Positions 12,146-19,319 of a stretch of 36,001 nt of DNA are shown here, piece by piece. Position 1 is the first letter of the stretch, and every line of letters begins with the position of its first letter. The DNA lies in the NCBI GenBank assembly GCA_013389105.1, contig JACADZ010000101.1, positions 1 to 36,001 of the forward strand. Reading direction: 5' to 3'. Position numbers and translations under genes: made by a program. Below the pieces are notes generated by a model. That model worked only from the letters and a program-made list of their open reading frames with translations. It made no database searches and was not told the origin of the DNA. Source of the DNA: Parvularculaceae bacterium (GTDB taxonomy: Bacteria; Pseudomonadota; Alphaproteobacteria; Caulobacterales; Parvularculaceae).

Positions 12146-13072
12146 TCAAGCGGCGTAGGTCTTCTTCGCGGCGGCGTCGGTCCCGCCCGACCAGCGCTTC
12201 ATGAATTCCTCGAGTTCTGCGTCGCCCCCTTCGGGCAGCACGATGCGCAGCTTCACGAACTGATCGCCGCGGCCCTTGCCGGAAGGCGCGCCGCGGCCCT
12301 TTAGGCGAAGGATCGCGCCCGAACTCGTGTTTTTTGGTATGGTGAGCGACACGTCGCCGGAGATCGTCGGCGCCGTGATCTTTCCGCCGAGGACCGCCTG
12401 CTTCAGGGTGATTGGCGCCTCGATGTGGATGTCGGCGCCTTCCCGGCGGAAGATCGGATGCGGCTTCACCTTGATTTCGACGTAAACGTCGCCGGCGACG
12501 CCGCCGCCCGGATATTTCTCGCCCTGGCCCTTGAGGCGCAGAGTCTGACCGTCGTCGATGCCGGCTGGTATCGTGATGTCGAGTTCGCGGTTGTCCGGCA
12601 TGGTCGCGCGTTTGGTGGCGCCGTTCACCGCGTCGAGGAAATCGATTTCGAGCCGGTAGCGGAGATCGCGCCCGCGTGCGCCCGTCTTGTCGCGGTAGCC
12701 GCGAGGCGACCCGAAGAGATCGGCGAAAATGTCGCCGAGATCGTCGAAATTGGCCCCCCCCTGACCCGCATTGTAACCAGGGCCGAAGCCTTCCGGACCC
12801 TGACGATAGCCGGCGCCGTCGCGCCAGTTGCGCGTGTAGCCGCGCTCTTTGCCTTCGGCGTCGATCTCCCCTGAATCAAAGCGCTTGCGCTGGACAGGGT
12901 CGGAAAGGAGGTCGAAAGCGGCGGATATTTCCTTGAACCGCTCTTCAGCAGCCTTGTCGCCCGGATTCCGGTCGGGATGGTACTGCTTGGCCAGCTTGCG
13001 GAAGGCGGAGCGGATCTCGCCGTCCGCGGCGTTCGCCGCCACGCCAAGGACCGAATAGGGGTTCTTCGCCAC
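12146..13072 (-). CDS. DnaJ/CbpA-type co-chaperone
   Basis: J-domain protein that stimulates the ATPase of Hsp70 (DnaK). It has 308 residues. The N-terminal J domain (about residues 4-68) carries the essential HPD motif at 32-34 within KQYHPDRNPGD, followed by a Gly/Phe/Tyr-rich linker. It then has the two beta-barrel substrate-binding domains of DnaJ_C (ELDITIPAGIDDGQTLRLKGQG and VTLTIPKNTSSGAILRLKGRG-like repeats). The cysteine-rich zinc domain of true DnaJ is absent, so this is a class B (CbpA-like) protein. The start is GTG 13072 with GAGGG 8 bases upstream. The main dnaJ is probably elsewhere in the genome. Confidence 0.93.
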   Translation of the reverse strand: MAKNPYSVLGVAANAADGEIRSAFRKLAKQYHPDRNPGDKAAEERFKEISAAFDLLSDPVQRKRFDSGEIDAEGKERGYTRNWRDGAGYRQGPEGFGPGYNAGQGGANFDDLGDIFADLFGSPRGYRDKTGARGRDLRYRLEIDFLDAVNGATKRATMPDNRELDITIPAGIDDGQTLRLKGQGEKYPGGGVAGDVYVEIKVKPHPIFRREGADIHIEAPITLKQAVLGGKITAPTISGDVSLTIPKNTSSGAILRLKGRGAPSGKGRGDQFVKLRIVLPEGGDAELEEFMKRWSGGTDAAAKKTYAA

Positions 13073-13205
13073 GCCTTAATCCCTCAACACGCAAATACGG
13101 CTCTGCCTAGCCCGGCCGGCCGGGTCCGGATGCTTCATCCGGCGCTTCGACTGTCACATAGTTAATCCTTCCAGAAAATGAAGACGGCCGGACCCTCGCC
13201 TGAAT

Positions 13206-14162
13206 TCACCCGGCGGCGCGGGCCCGGTCCGAGGACGATTCGCGCCGGAACGGGTTGCCGCCCGGCTTGATGAACGCGCTCGCATACCGGAAAGCATAAT
13301 CGCGCCGCCGCCGGTCCAATGGTTCGAGGCCCCAATATTCGAACGGCCAGCCTTGGCGGAGCGTCACATCGCCCTCGTGGAGCGCCGCGATCGACGACTC
13401 GTCCGGGATGAGCCCAAGGTCGCGAGCCGCACGCGCCTTCACGTCGAGATCGACGCCGGAGACAAGAAGCGTCCCGCCGGGGCGAACGGCGGAGGCAAGG
13501 TTGCGAAAACAACGCCGCGCCGCCTCGGGCTCAAGGTGGCAGAGGAATTTGTTGGCGAGGACGAGGTCGTGAAGCCCGGTTCGCTCAGCGAGATCCGGCG
13601 CGCAGGCGTCGATAACCGAAAATGTCACGGGCCTGCGCCAGCGTTCCTTGACGATGAGCGCGCCGTCGTCGCCGAGGTCGAACAGCGCCGCGCGCTCCTC
13701 CGCAGAGAGGCCTTCCACTTCGCGTTCCGTTGGGTCGAAGCGGGCCAGGCGGGCGGCGGCGACGTTGACCGCGTCGATGTCCGAGGCCTTGATCTCGATC
13801 GAGACGCGCGCAAGGCTGTCGCGCAGGGCATAGGCCGTCGAGAATGCTTCGGCCCCGGTGCTGCAGCCGAAAATGGCGATCGACAGCTTGCCGCCGTCGC
13901 ACACGCGTCGTCCGACCTCTCCGATGAAGTCGACCTGCGCGCGGTTGCGCAGGAAGCAGGTCCAGCTGCTCTGCCTGCGCGTCTGCTTAAGCTTGGCCAG
14001 CCGCTGCAGAAAAGACCCGTAGGCCCGGAAGGGCGGCGTGGCCCGGAGCTTGTCCGGGGTGACGGTCCAGAGCCGGCGGCTTGCCTCGAACAACGGCGCG
14101 CCGAGGCCTGCGCGCAGCATCTTGCTTCGCGAGAGAGTCTCAAGAAGATCGAACTTCCCCAT
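13206..14162 (-). CDS. CheR-fold SAM-dependent methyltransferase
   Basis: SAM-dependent methyltransferase with the CheR catalytic fold. Motif I is FGCSTGAEAFS (compare GCSTGEEPYS in CheR). It is followed by the SDID acidic loop (IEIKASDIDAVNVAAARLARFD) and LVLANKFLCHLEPEAARRCFRNLA, which corresponds to the CheR FRNVLIYF region. Real CheR proteins methylate chemoreceptor glutamates. Here there is no adjacent chemotaxis gene, the canonical N-terminal CheR domain is poorly conserved, and the substrate is unknown. ATG 14162 gives 318 residues; an in-frame TTG at 14198 with AGAAG upstream is an alternative. It is divergent from the carboxyltransferase gene, whose start is 96 bases away. Confidence 0.8.
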   Translation of the reverse strand: MGKFDLLETLSRSKMLRAGLGAPLFEASRRLWTVTPDKLRATPPFRAYGSFLQRLAKLKQTRRQSSWTCFLRNRAQVDFIGEVGRRVCDGGKLSIAIFGCSTGAEAFSTAYALRDSLARVSIEIKASDIDAVNVAAARLARFDPTEREVEGLSAEERAALFDLGDDGALIVKERWRRPVTFSVIDACAPDLAERTGLHDLVLANKFLCHLEPEAARRCFRNLASAVRPGGTLLVSGVDLDVKARAARDLGLIPDESSIAALHEGDVTLRQGWPFEYWGLEPLDRRRRDYAFRYASAFIKPGGNPFRRESSSDRARAAG

Positions 14163-14258
14163 CTCAGGCGGCTTGCGCCGCGCCCGCGCTGTTTGCAAGT
14201 CTTCTGGACGACGCGGGGACCTGATACGCGAGTGTCCGCAGGATGACGGATCGCGGCC

Positions 14259-15782
14259 ATGTCGTGGGAGCCGGAGCTCGAAGAAAAGCGTCGGCGTGAA
14301 GCGCTGGCGGAACAGATGGGCGGGGCCGAGAAGGTCGCGCGCCAGCGCGCGCGCGGCAAGCTCGATGCGCGCGAAAGGCTGACCAAGCTCCTCGACGCAG
14401 GGTCCTTTCGTGAGATCGGAAAGCTGGCCGGTCGGGGGGCCTATGCGGCCGACGGCGCGCTCGAGACTTTTTCACCGTCAAACTTCATCTTCGGCCGCGG
14501 CTGCATCGACGGGCGCCCCGTTGTCGCGTCCGCCGACGACTTCACCGTGCGCGGCGGCGCCGCCGACGCCGCCATCCATCGCAAGTTCGTCGCCGCCGAG
14601 CAGATGGCGCATGAGTTCGGCCTGCCGCTCATCCGCATGATCGACGGCACCGGCGGCGGCGGTTCCGTGAAATCGCTCGAGCAGTACGGCTTCACCTATG
14701 TGCCCTTCGTCCCCGGTTACGAACACATCGCAACCAATCTGGAAAAGGTCCCGGTTGTTGCACTGGCGCTCGGCCCGGTGGCGGGGCTCGGCGCCGCGCG
14801 GATGACGGCGAGCCATTATTCGGTGATGGTGCGCGGCCTCGCGCAGGTATTCACCGCCGGCCCGAAAGTCGCGGCGGTCTTTGGTGAAACCCTCGACAAT
14901 GAAGCGCTCGGCGGCGCCGACATCCACACCCGCAACGGCGTGATCGACGACGAGGCGGCGAGCGAGGACGAGGCCTTCGCGCGGGCGCGGCGGTTTCTTT
15001 CGTACCTGCCGTCGCAGGCCGGCGGCGCGCATCGGCGCGCGCCGCCCGGAGATTCACCTGACCGCCGGGACGAGACGCTCCTTTCCGCCGTGCCGAAAGA
15101 GCCGGCGCAGGCCTACAATATGCGCCGGATCCTCGAAGGCGTTTTCGATCACGGCTCCCTGTTCGAGATCGGCCGTCGCTGGGGCCGCGCCGCGATCACC
15201 GCCTTCGCGCGCCTCGACGGCTGGCCCGTCGCCGTGCTGGCGAGCGATCCGACGTTCCTCGGCGGCTCATGGACGGCCGATACCGCCGAGAAGGCGAAGC
15301 GATTCGTTCAGCTCGCGGACCTTTTCCGGCTGCCGGTCGCGCATCTGGTCGATAACCCCGGATTCATGATCGGGCTCGAGGCAGAAAAAGCGGCGACCAT
15401 CCGGCGCGGCGTCGAGGCGATGACCGCCATCTACAAGGCGCAGACGCCGTGGGCGAGCGTCATCATCCGCAAGGCCTACGGGGTGGCGGGGGCGGCCATG
15501 TCGAACCACACGCGCTTTCAGTATCGCTTCGCCTGGCCGTCCGGCGACTGGGGGTCTCTGCCGATGGCCGGCGGGATCGAGGTCGCCTACAAGAGCGAGA
15601 TCGAAAAGGCGCCGGACCCCGTCGCCGCGGTGCGCGCCATCAAGACGCGTCTTGCGGCGGTCAGTTCGCCGTTCCGCACGGCCGAACAGTTCCTGATCGA
15701 GGACATCATCGATCCGCGCGACACCCGGCCGCTTCTGTGCGAGTTCGCCGAGCTCGCGCACCGGTCGCTGCGGAAGGAATGA
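14259..15782 (+). CDS. Acyl-CoA carboxylase, carboxyltransferase (beta) subunit
   Basis: Carboxyltransferase of a biotin-dependent acyl-CoA carboxylase (propionyl-, methylcrotonyl- or geranyl-CoA type), moving CO2 from carboxybiotin to the acyl-CoA. It has 507 residues, the normal size. The N-terminal crotonase-type half has RARGKLDARERLTKLLDAGSF-like and IDGTGGGGSVKSLEQYG. The C-terminal half has AYNMRRILEGVFDHGSLFEIG, the oxyanion-forming VDNPGFMIGLEAEK and the late KAYGVAGAAMSNH loop. The biotin carboxylase/carrier subunit is not in this window, so the exact acyl substrate cannot be assigned. The start ATG 14259 has only a weak ribosome-binding site. It is monocistronic, convergent with the bactofilin gene. 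Confidence 0.9.
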   Translation: MSWEPELEEKRRREALAEQMGGAEKVARQRARGKLDARERLTKLLDAGSFREIGKLAGRGAYAADGALETFSPSNFIFGRGCIDGRPVVASADDFTVRGGAADAAIHRKFVAAEQMAHEFGLPLIRMIDGTGGGGSVKSLEQYGFTYVPFVPGYEHIATNLEKVPVVALALGPVAGLGAARMTASHYSVMVRGLAQVFTAGPKVAAVFGETLDNEALGGADIHTRNGVIDDEAASEDEAFARARRFLSYLPSQAGGAHRRAPPGDSPDRRDETLLSAVPKEPAQAYNMRRILEGVFDHGSLFEIGRRWGRAAITAFARLDGWPVAVLASDPTFLGGSWTADTAEKAKRFVQLADLFRLPVAHLVDNPGFMIGLEAEKAATIRRGVEAMTAIYKAQTPWASVIIRKAYGVAGAAMSNHTRFQYRFAWPSGDWGSLPMAGGIEVAYKSEIEKAPDPVAAVRAIKTRLAAVSSPFRTAEQFLIEDIIDPRDTRPLLCEFAELAHRSLRKE

Positions 15783-15812
15783 AAAAGGCCGCGACGCGGC
15801 AGGTCGCGGCCT
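15782..15812 (-). terminator. Intrinsic terminator of the M23 peptidase-bactofilin operon
   Basis: Perfect 10-bp hairpin: AGGCCGCGAC (15786-15795), a 7-base loop, and GTCGCGGCCT (15803-15812). On the minus strand it is followed by a T5 run (A run at 15782-15786 on plus), 19 bases after the bactofilin stop. On the plus strand there is no T run, so it mainly serves the minus-strand genes. Confidence 0.8.
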
Positions 15813-15831
15813 GAAATTCGCGCAGAGGAGT

Positions 15832-16443
15832 TCAGCGAAGCGGCGAGCGCGACTGGCTGAGGAACGAGGGCGCCTCGTTGGCCGCAGCCGGGCGCGGGGC
15901 GGGATGGTCGTCGTGGCCGCTCGTGACCGGCCGGGGCGGCGCGCTGGCCGTCGTCGCGGGTCGCGCTTTCCGGAAATCCTTGCTCGCCGACTCCGAGAGC
16001 GGGTCGTCGGAGTGCCGGCAATTGCCCTCGAAATGGGCTCCCGACTCGACCTGCAGCGACGAGTGCAGGATGTCGCCGAGGATATGGGCTGTCGAAGCGA
16101 GCGAGACCGAGCGGGCGCGGATCCCGCCCTCGACCCGGCCGCGCACGATCACGGTTTCGCAGACCACTTCGCCGCGAACCGACGCCTTGTCTCCGATGAT
16201 GAGCGAACTCGCCTTGATATCGCCCTCGAGATTCCCGTCGAACTGAACCTCACCCGACGAGGTCACGTTGCCGCGCATGACGACATCATTGGAAATGATG
16301 GAAGGCACGCCCGCAGGCTTCATGGCGCTCGACCTTTTTGACGAAGTTGGCGGCGGGCTAGTGGACATTGCTGAGGAAATCTCGGCCGGCAACCGCGCCG
16401 ACTTCTCATCCTGCTGCGATTTGGGTTTAGCTTTCGAAAACAT
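15832..16443 (-). CDS. Bactofilin (polymer-forming cytoskeletal protein)
   Basis: Bactofilins self-assemble without nucleotides into membrane-associated filaments that localise cell wall enzymes. From ATG 16443 the protein is 203 residues. Upstream in-frame starts would run into the peptidase gene. The central domain (about residues 50-145) shows the short repeated beta-helix pattern: GNVTSSGEVQFDGNLEGDI, then SVRGEVVCETVIVRGRVEGGI, then TAHILGDILHSSLQVESGAHFEG. It is flanked by disordered Ser/Pro/Lys-rich N and C tails, as is usual. Its start lies inside the end of the M23 peptidase gene (17-base overlap), so the two are translationally linked. Bactofilin/M23 peptidase pairs are known morphology modules, for example BacA-LmdC in Hyphomonas. 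Confidence 0.95.
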   Translation of the reverse strand: MFSKAKPKSQQDEKSARLPAEISSAMSTSPPPTSSKRSSAMKPAGVPSIISNDVVMRGNVTSSGEVQFDGNLEGDIKASSLIIGDKASVRGEVVCETVIVRGRVEGGIRARSVSLASTAHILGDILHSSLQVESGAHFEGNCRHSDDPLSESASKDFRKARPATTASAPPRPVTSGHDDHPAPRPAAANEAPSFLSQSRSPLR

Positions 16444-17743
16444 AACGACCTGCCTCGATGAAACGTCGCGGATTCTTCGGTCTGCCTTTGAAATGCACTT
16501 CGTAGTGCACGTGTGGGCCGGTCGAGCGTCCGCTATTGCCAAGCTCGCCGATCTTGTCGTGGATCTGGACCTTCTGGCCCACCCGCACGGTGATGCGGTG
16601 CAGGTGGGCGTAACGGGTGATGAAGCCGTTGCCGTGATCGATCTCGACCATCCGGCCGAACCCGGACTTGACCCCGGCCAATTTGACGACGCCGGCGGCG
16701 GTGGCGGTTACGGGCGAGGCCCAGGCCGCCGAAAAGTCGAGACCAAAATGGGGGGCGAGCCGGCCGTTGATCGGATCGCGGCGCACGCCGTAGCCGCTGG
16801 TCTGGCGGCGCGCGACGGTGAGGGGCGACGACAGCGGAACGCTCTGGATGACGCTCTCGAGCGTTCTGAGTTCGTCAACCGCCAGACCGACCCGGTTGGC
16901 GTGCCTGAAAAAAGCTGTCGAGGCGTCGCTGACATTGCTGGCGTCGATATAGGGTCCGCCCTGCGCGAGCGTGGTGTTGGCGATCTTGGCCGCCGGCATG
17001 ACGTCGGCGTATTCGAGTCCTGCGCTCTCGACGACGCGCTTCAGGGTGTCGATCATGTCCTCGGCACGCTCTTCGAGCTGCGCCAGCAAGTACATCTGCT
17101 CGATATAGAGATCGGACGCCGATGATTCGATCTTCTGAAGGGCGGCGGCGGCGGGACTGCCGGGCGGCGCGGCGGAGGTCTTCTTCCGGGCTTCGTCGAG
17201 CGCTTCACGGCGCAGGACGGAGAGGCGCGATTGCCTCGGGGTGGGTTCGATCGGCGCGACGTCGATCATCACGCGATTGCCGTTCACCGGCTTGGCGCCG
17301 TTCGGGGCGCCGGCCCGCGACAGGTTGTCCGCGAGGGCGTCGATCCGGGCGTCAATTCCGGCCTTGCGCTCGACCATCGCCTGAAGGGTCTGATGGCGCG
17401 AGGAAATCTCGGCCAGCGTCATTTCGAATTCTTTTTCCGTGAGTACGTTCAGCGTGTTCACGTCGTCGTAAGCGGCCTTCTGGCTCTGGATCTGCTTGAG
17501 GTAGGTCGTCTCCATGGTCCGGAAGGTCTTGTCCTTGGCGACGATGATCTGCTCTTTGAACACCACGTTGACCGACGCATAAGCGACCCACAGCAGGAAC
17601 GCCCCGATCACGCCCGCCAGCGCGATCTGGGTGTTGGTCGACATCGAAATGAAATGAACGACGCCGTCGCTGCGATGGTAGATCTGCCGTTCCTTGAATA
17701 AACGGCTGACAATACGCTTTACGCGGCCGGATTTACGGCTCAT
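16427..17743 (-). CDS. Membrane-anchored M23 family peptidoglycan endopeptidase
   Basis: LytM/M23 metallopeptidase that cuts peptide cross-links of peptidoglycan in the periplasm. From ATG 17743 (AGGGG 9 bases upstream) it is 438 residues. It has a short basic cytoplasmic tail, one membrane segment at about 38-58 (QIALAGVIGAFLLWVAYASV), a long coiled-coil-rich periplasmic stalk, and the catalytic domain at about 325-430. The zinc ligands are seen in PHFGLDF (H332, D336) and GPHVHYEV (H411 and H413), with the general GNSGRSTGPH loop, so it looks active. The cytoplasmic tail could contact the co-encoded bactofilin filament, as in LmdC; this is inference from the known pair. It overlaps the bactofilin start by 17 bases. 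Confidence 0.93.
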   Translation of the reverse strand: MSRKSGRVKRIVSRLFKERQIYHRSDGVVHFISMSTNTQIALAGVIGAFLLWVAYASVNVVFKEQIIVAKDKTFRTMETTYLKQIQSQKAAYDDVNTLNVLTEKEFEMTLAEISSRHQTLQAMVERKAGIDARIDALADNLSRAGAPNGAKPVNGNRVMIDVAPIEPTPRQSRLSVLRREALDEARKKTSAAPPGSPAAAALQKIESSASDLYIEQMYLLAQLEERAEDMIDTLKRVVESAGLEYADVMPAAKIANTTLAQGGPYIDASNVSDASTAFFRHANRVGLAVDELRTLESVIQSVPLSSPLTVARRQTSGYGVRRDPINGRLAPHFGLDFSAAWASPVTATAAGVVKLAGVKSGFGRMVEIDHGNGFITRYAHLHRITVRVGQKVQIHDKIGELGNSGRSTGPHVHYEVHFKGRPKNPRRFIEAGRYVFES

Positions 17744-17868
17744 CCCGGAACGCCCCTTAGCGAACGCCTCAGCGTTTTTAACCCGCCACCCCTTAAGAAC
17801 ATTCTCACCGCATCTAACGGCGTTCCGCAACAGTTATGTGATGAAGTAACCACCTTTTTTCCATTTCG

Positions 17869-18690
17869 TTAGCGATCGGGGGCTGGCGAGGCCTGAGGAT
17901 CGTAAAACGAGCGCGGCAGTCCCGCCGCAGAACGGGCCTCAAAGTTGAAGGGGGGTTTCAGCTGTCCGCGAAAGCGCTCCGCGACCAGCTGCCGGAATGC
18001 CGGATCAGGCTCGAGGCCGCGGGCTCTGGCGACTTCGGCGAACCACGCGGCGCCAGTCCGGACATGGCCGACCTCTTCGGCGTAAATGACCTCGAGGATG
18101 GCGGCGCTGGCGCGGTCGCCGGCATTTTCGAGGTCGGCGATGATCTTGGGCGTCACGTCGAGCCCCCGGGCCTCGAGCACCAGCGGCGCGATAGCGAGTC
18201 GCGCCAGCACGTCGTCGGATGTCCGGGCCGCGCTCTCCCATAGGCCGTCATGGGCGGGGAGCGCCCCATAATGCCCGCCAAAATCCTGAAGTCTACGTGA
18301 CAACTTACTGAAATGATTTGCCTCTTCGGCTCCTATCTCAGTCCATTCGAAAACGAATCGCCGCCAGTCTAGCCCCATGCCGGCGATGGCTGGGGCGAAT
18401 CGCAGGGCGAGGTCGGCGGCCAGATCGATCGCATTGAATTCGATGTGAGCCAGGGCGTGGAGCAGGGCGGCGCGGCCCTTCTGCGAGCCCAGCCGGCGCC
18501 GCGGCATCCTCTGAGGCGGAGCAAGGATCGGTTCCGGCGGCCGGGCGGGTCTGTCCGGCGGGGCGACCCAGCCTTGAAGGTCGAGGTCCGCCAGGGACCG
18601 GCTCGCCCGGACAGCCGCTTCGGCTTTGGCCCGGGCGTCGGAGGTCGTGAGGACGGCGAGCAGCAGCGCCCAGCCCCCGGCCTTTGTCAC
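17869..18690 (-). CDS. DUF455 family ferritin-like protein
   Basis: A 273-residue member of the DUF455 (ferritin-like, di-iron four-helix) family; the function is not established. Likely iron ligands sit in paired helices: HALAHIEFNAIDLAADLALRF (AHIE), EWTEIGAEEANHF (EEANH) and VIYAEEVGHV (EEVGH). These are the classic ExxH-type motifs of ferritin-like enzymes. The start ATG overlaps the stop of the upstream peroxiredoxin gene by 4 bases (ATGA), so the two are one translational unit. The first about 15 residues are hydrophobic, but the overlap and the family suggest a cytoplasmic protein. The context suggests an oxidative or iron-related role, which is inference. Confidence 0.9.
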   Translation of the reverse strand: MTKAGGWALLLAVLTTSDARAKAEAAVRASRSLADLDLQGWVAPPDRPARPPEPILAPPQRMPRRRLGSQKGRAALLHALAHIEFNAIDLAADLALRFAPAIAGMGLDWRRFVFEWTEIGAEEANHFSKLSRRLQDFGGHYGALPAHDGLWESAARTSDDVLARLAIAPLVLEARGLDVTPKIIADLENAGDRASAAILEVIYAEEVGHVRTGAAWFAEVARARGLEPDPAFRQLVAERFRGQLKPPFNFEARSAAGLPRSFYDPQASPAPDR

Positions 18691-19154
18691 AGGGCTTTGA
18701 CCGCTTCCAGGACTTCCTTCGCGTGGCCGGGCACCTTCACCTTGCGCCAGACCTTCTGGATGACCCCCTTCCCGTCGATCAGGAAGGTTGATCGGTCGAT
18801 CCCCATGTATTTGCGGCCGTACATACTCTTCTCAACCCAAGCGCCGTAAGCTTCGACGACCTTGCCCTCCTCGTCGCTGCCCAGCGACACCTTGAGACCG
18901 TATTTGGCGGCGAACTTTTTGTGCTTCTCCACGCTGTCCTTCGAGACCCCGAGCACCGCTGCGCCTGCCTTGGCGAAATCCTTGGCGAGGGACGAGAATT
19001 GCTGGGCCTCGGCCGTGCAGCCCGACGTGTCGTCCTTTGGGTAGAAATAAAGGACAAGCGGCTTGCCGGCGAAATCCTTGAGAGCGACCGGACCATCGGC
19101 GGTCGCCAGCTTGAACGCCGGCGCCTTGGATCCTTCTTCCAGCAATTTTGCCAT
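18687..19154 (-). CDS. bcp: Peroxiredoxin, Bcp/PrxQ type (apparent 1-Cys form)
   Basis: Thiol peroxidase reducing H2O2 and organic hydroperoxides. ATG 19154 is chosen over an upstream start at 19178 because GAGGAGG stands 8 bases before it. The protein is 155 residues, standard for Bcp. The active site YPKDDTSGCTAEA gives the peroxidatic C46. In many Bcp proteins the resolving cysteine is five residues later; here that position is Gln51 and there is no other cysteine, so this is a 1-Cys form that must be recycled by an external thiol. The usual PGCT proline is also Ser (TSGCT). The C-terminal GIDRSTFLIDGKGVIQKVWR is typical. It is followed by DUF455 with a 4-base overlap. Confidence 0.95.
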   Translation of the reverse strand: MAKLLEEGSKAPAFKLATADGPVALKDFAGKPLVLYFYPKDDTSGCTAEAQQFSSLAKDFAKAGAAVLGVSKDSVEKHKKFAAKYGLKVSLGSDEEGKVVEAYGAWVEKSMYGRKYMGIDRSTFLIDGKGVIQKVWRKVKVPGHAKEVLEAVKAL

Positions 19155-19319
19155 GATCTCGCCTCCTCGCGCTGACATAGGGCCGCCGTCGGTATCCGGC
19201 CGGGAACAGGAAGGAAAGCCCCTCCTGCGCTTGCCGGATCGCCGAACGGGCAGTAGGGCTTCCTTCAGTGAATCAGATGCGGCTTTCGAGTTTCGGGGCG
19301 CGTAGCATGGCCGCAGGAC

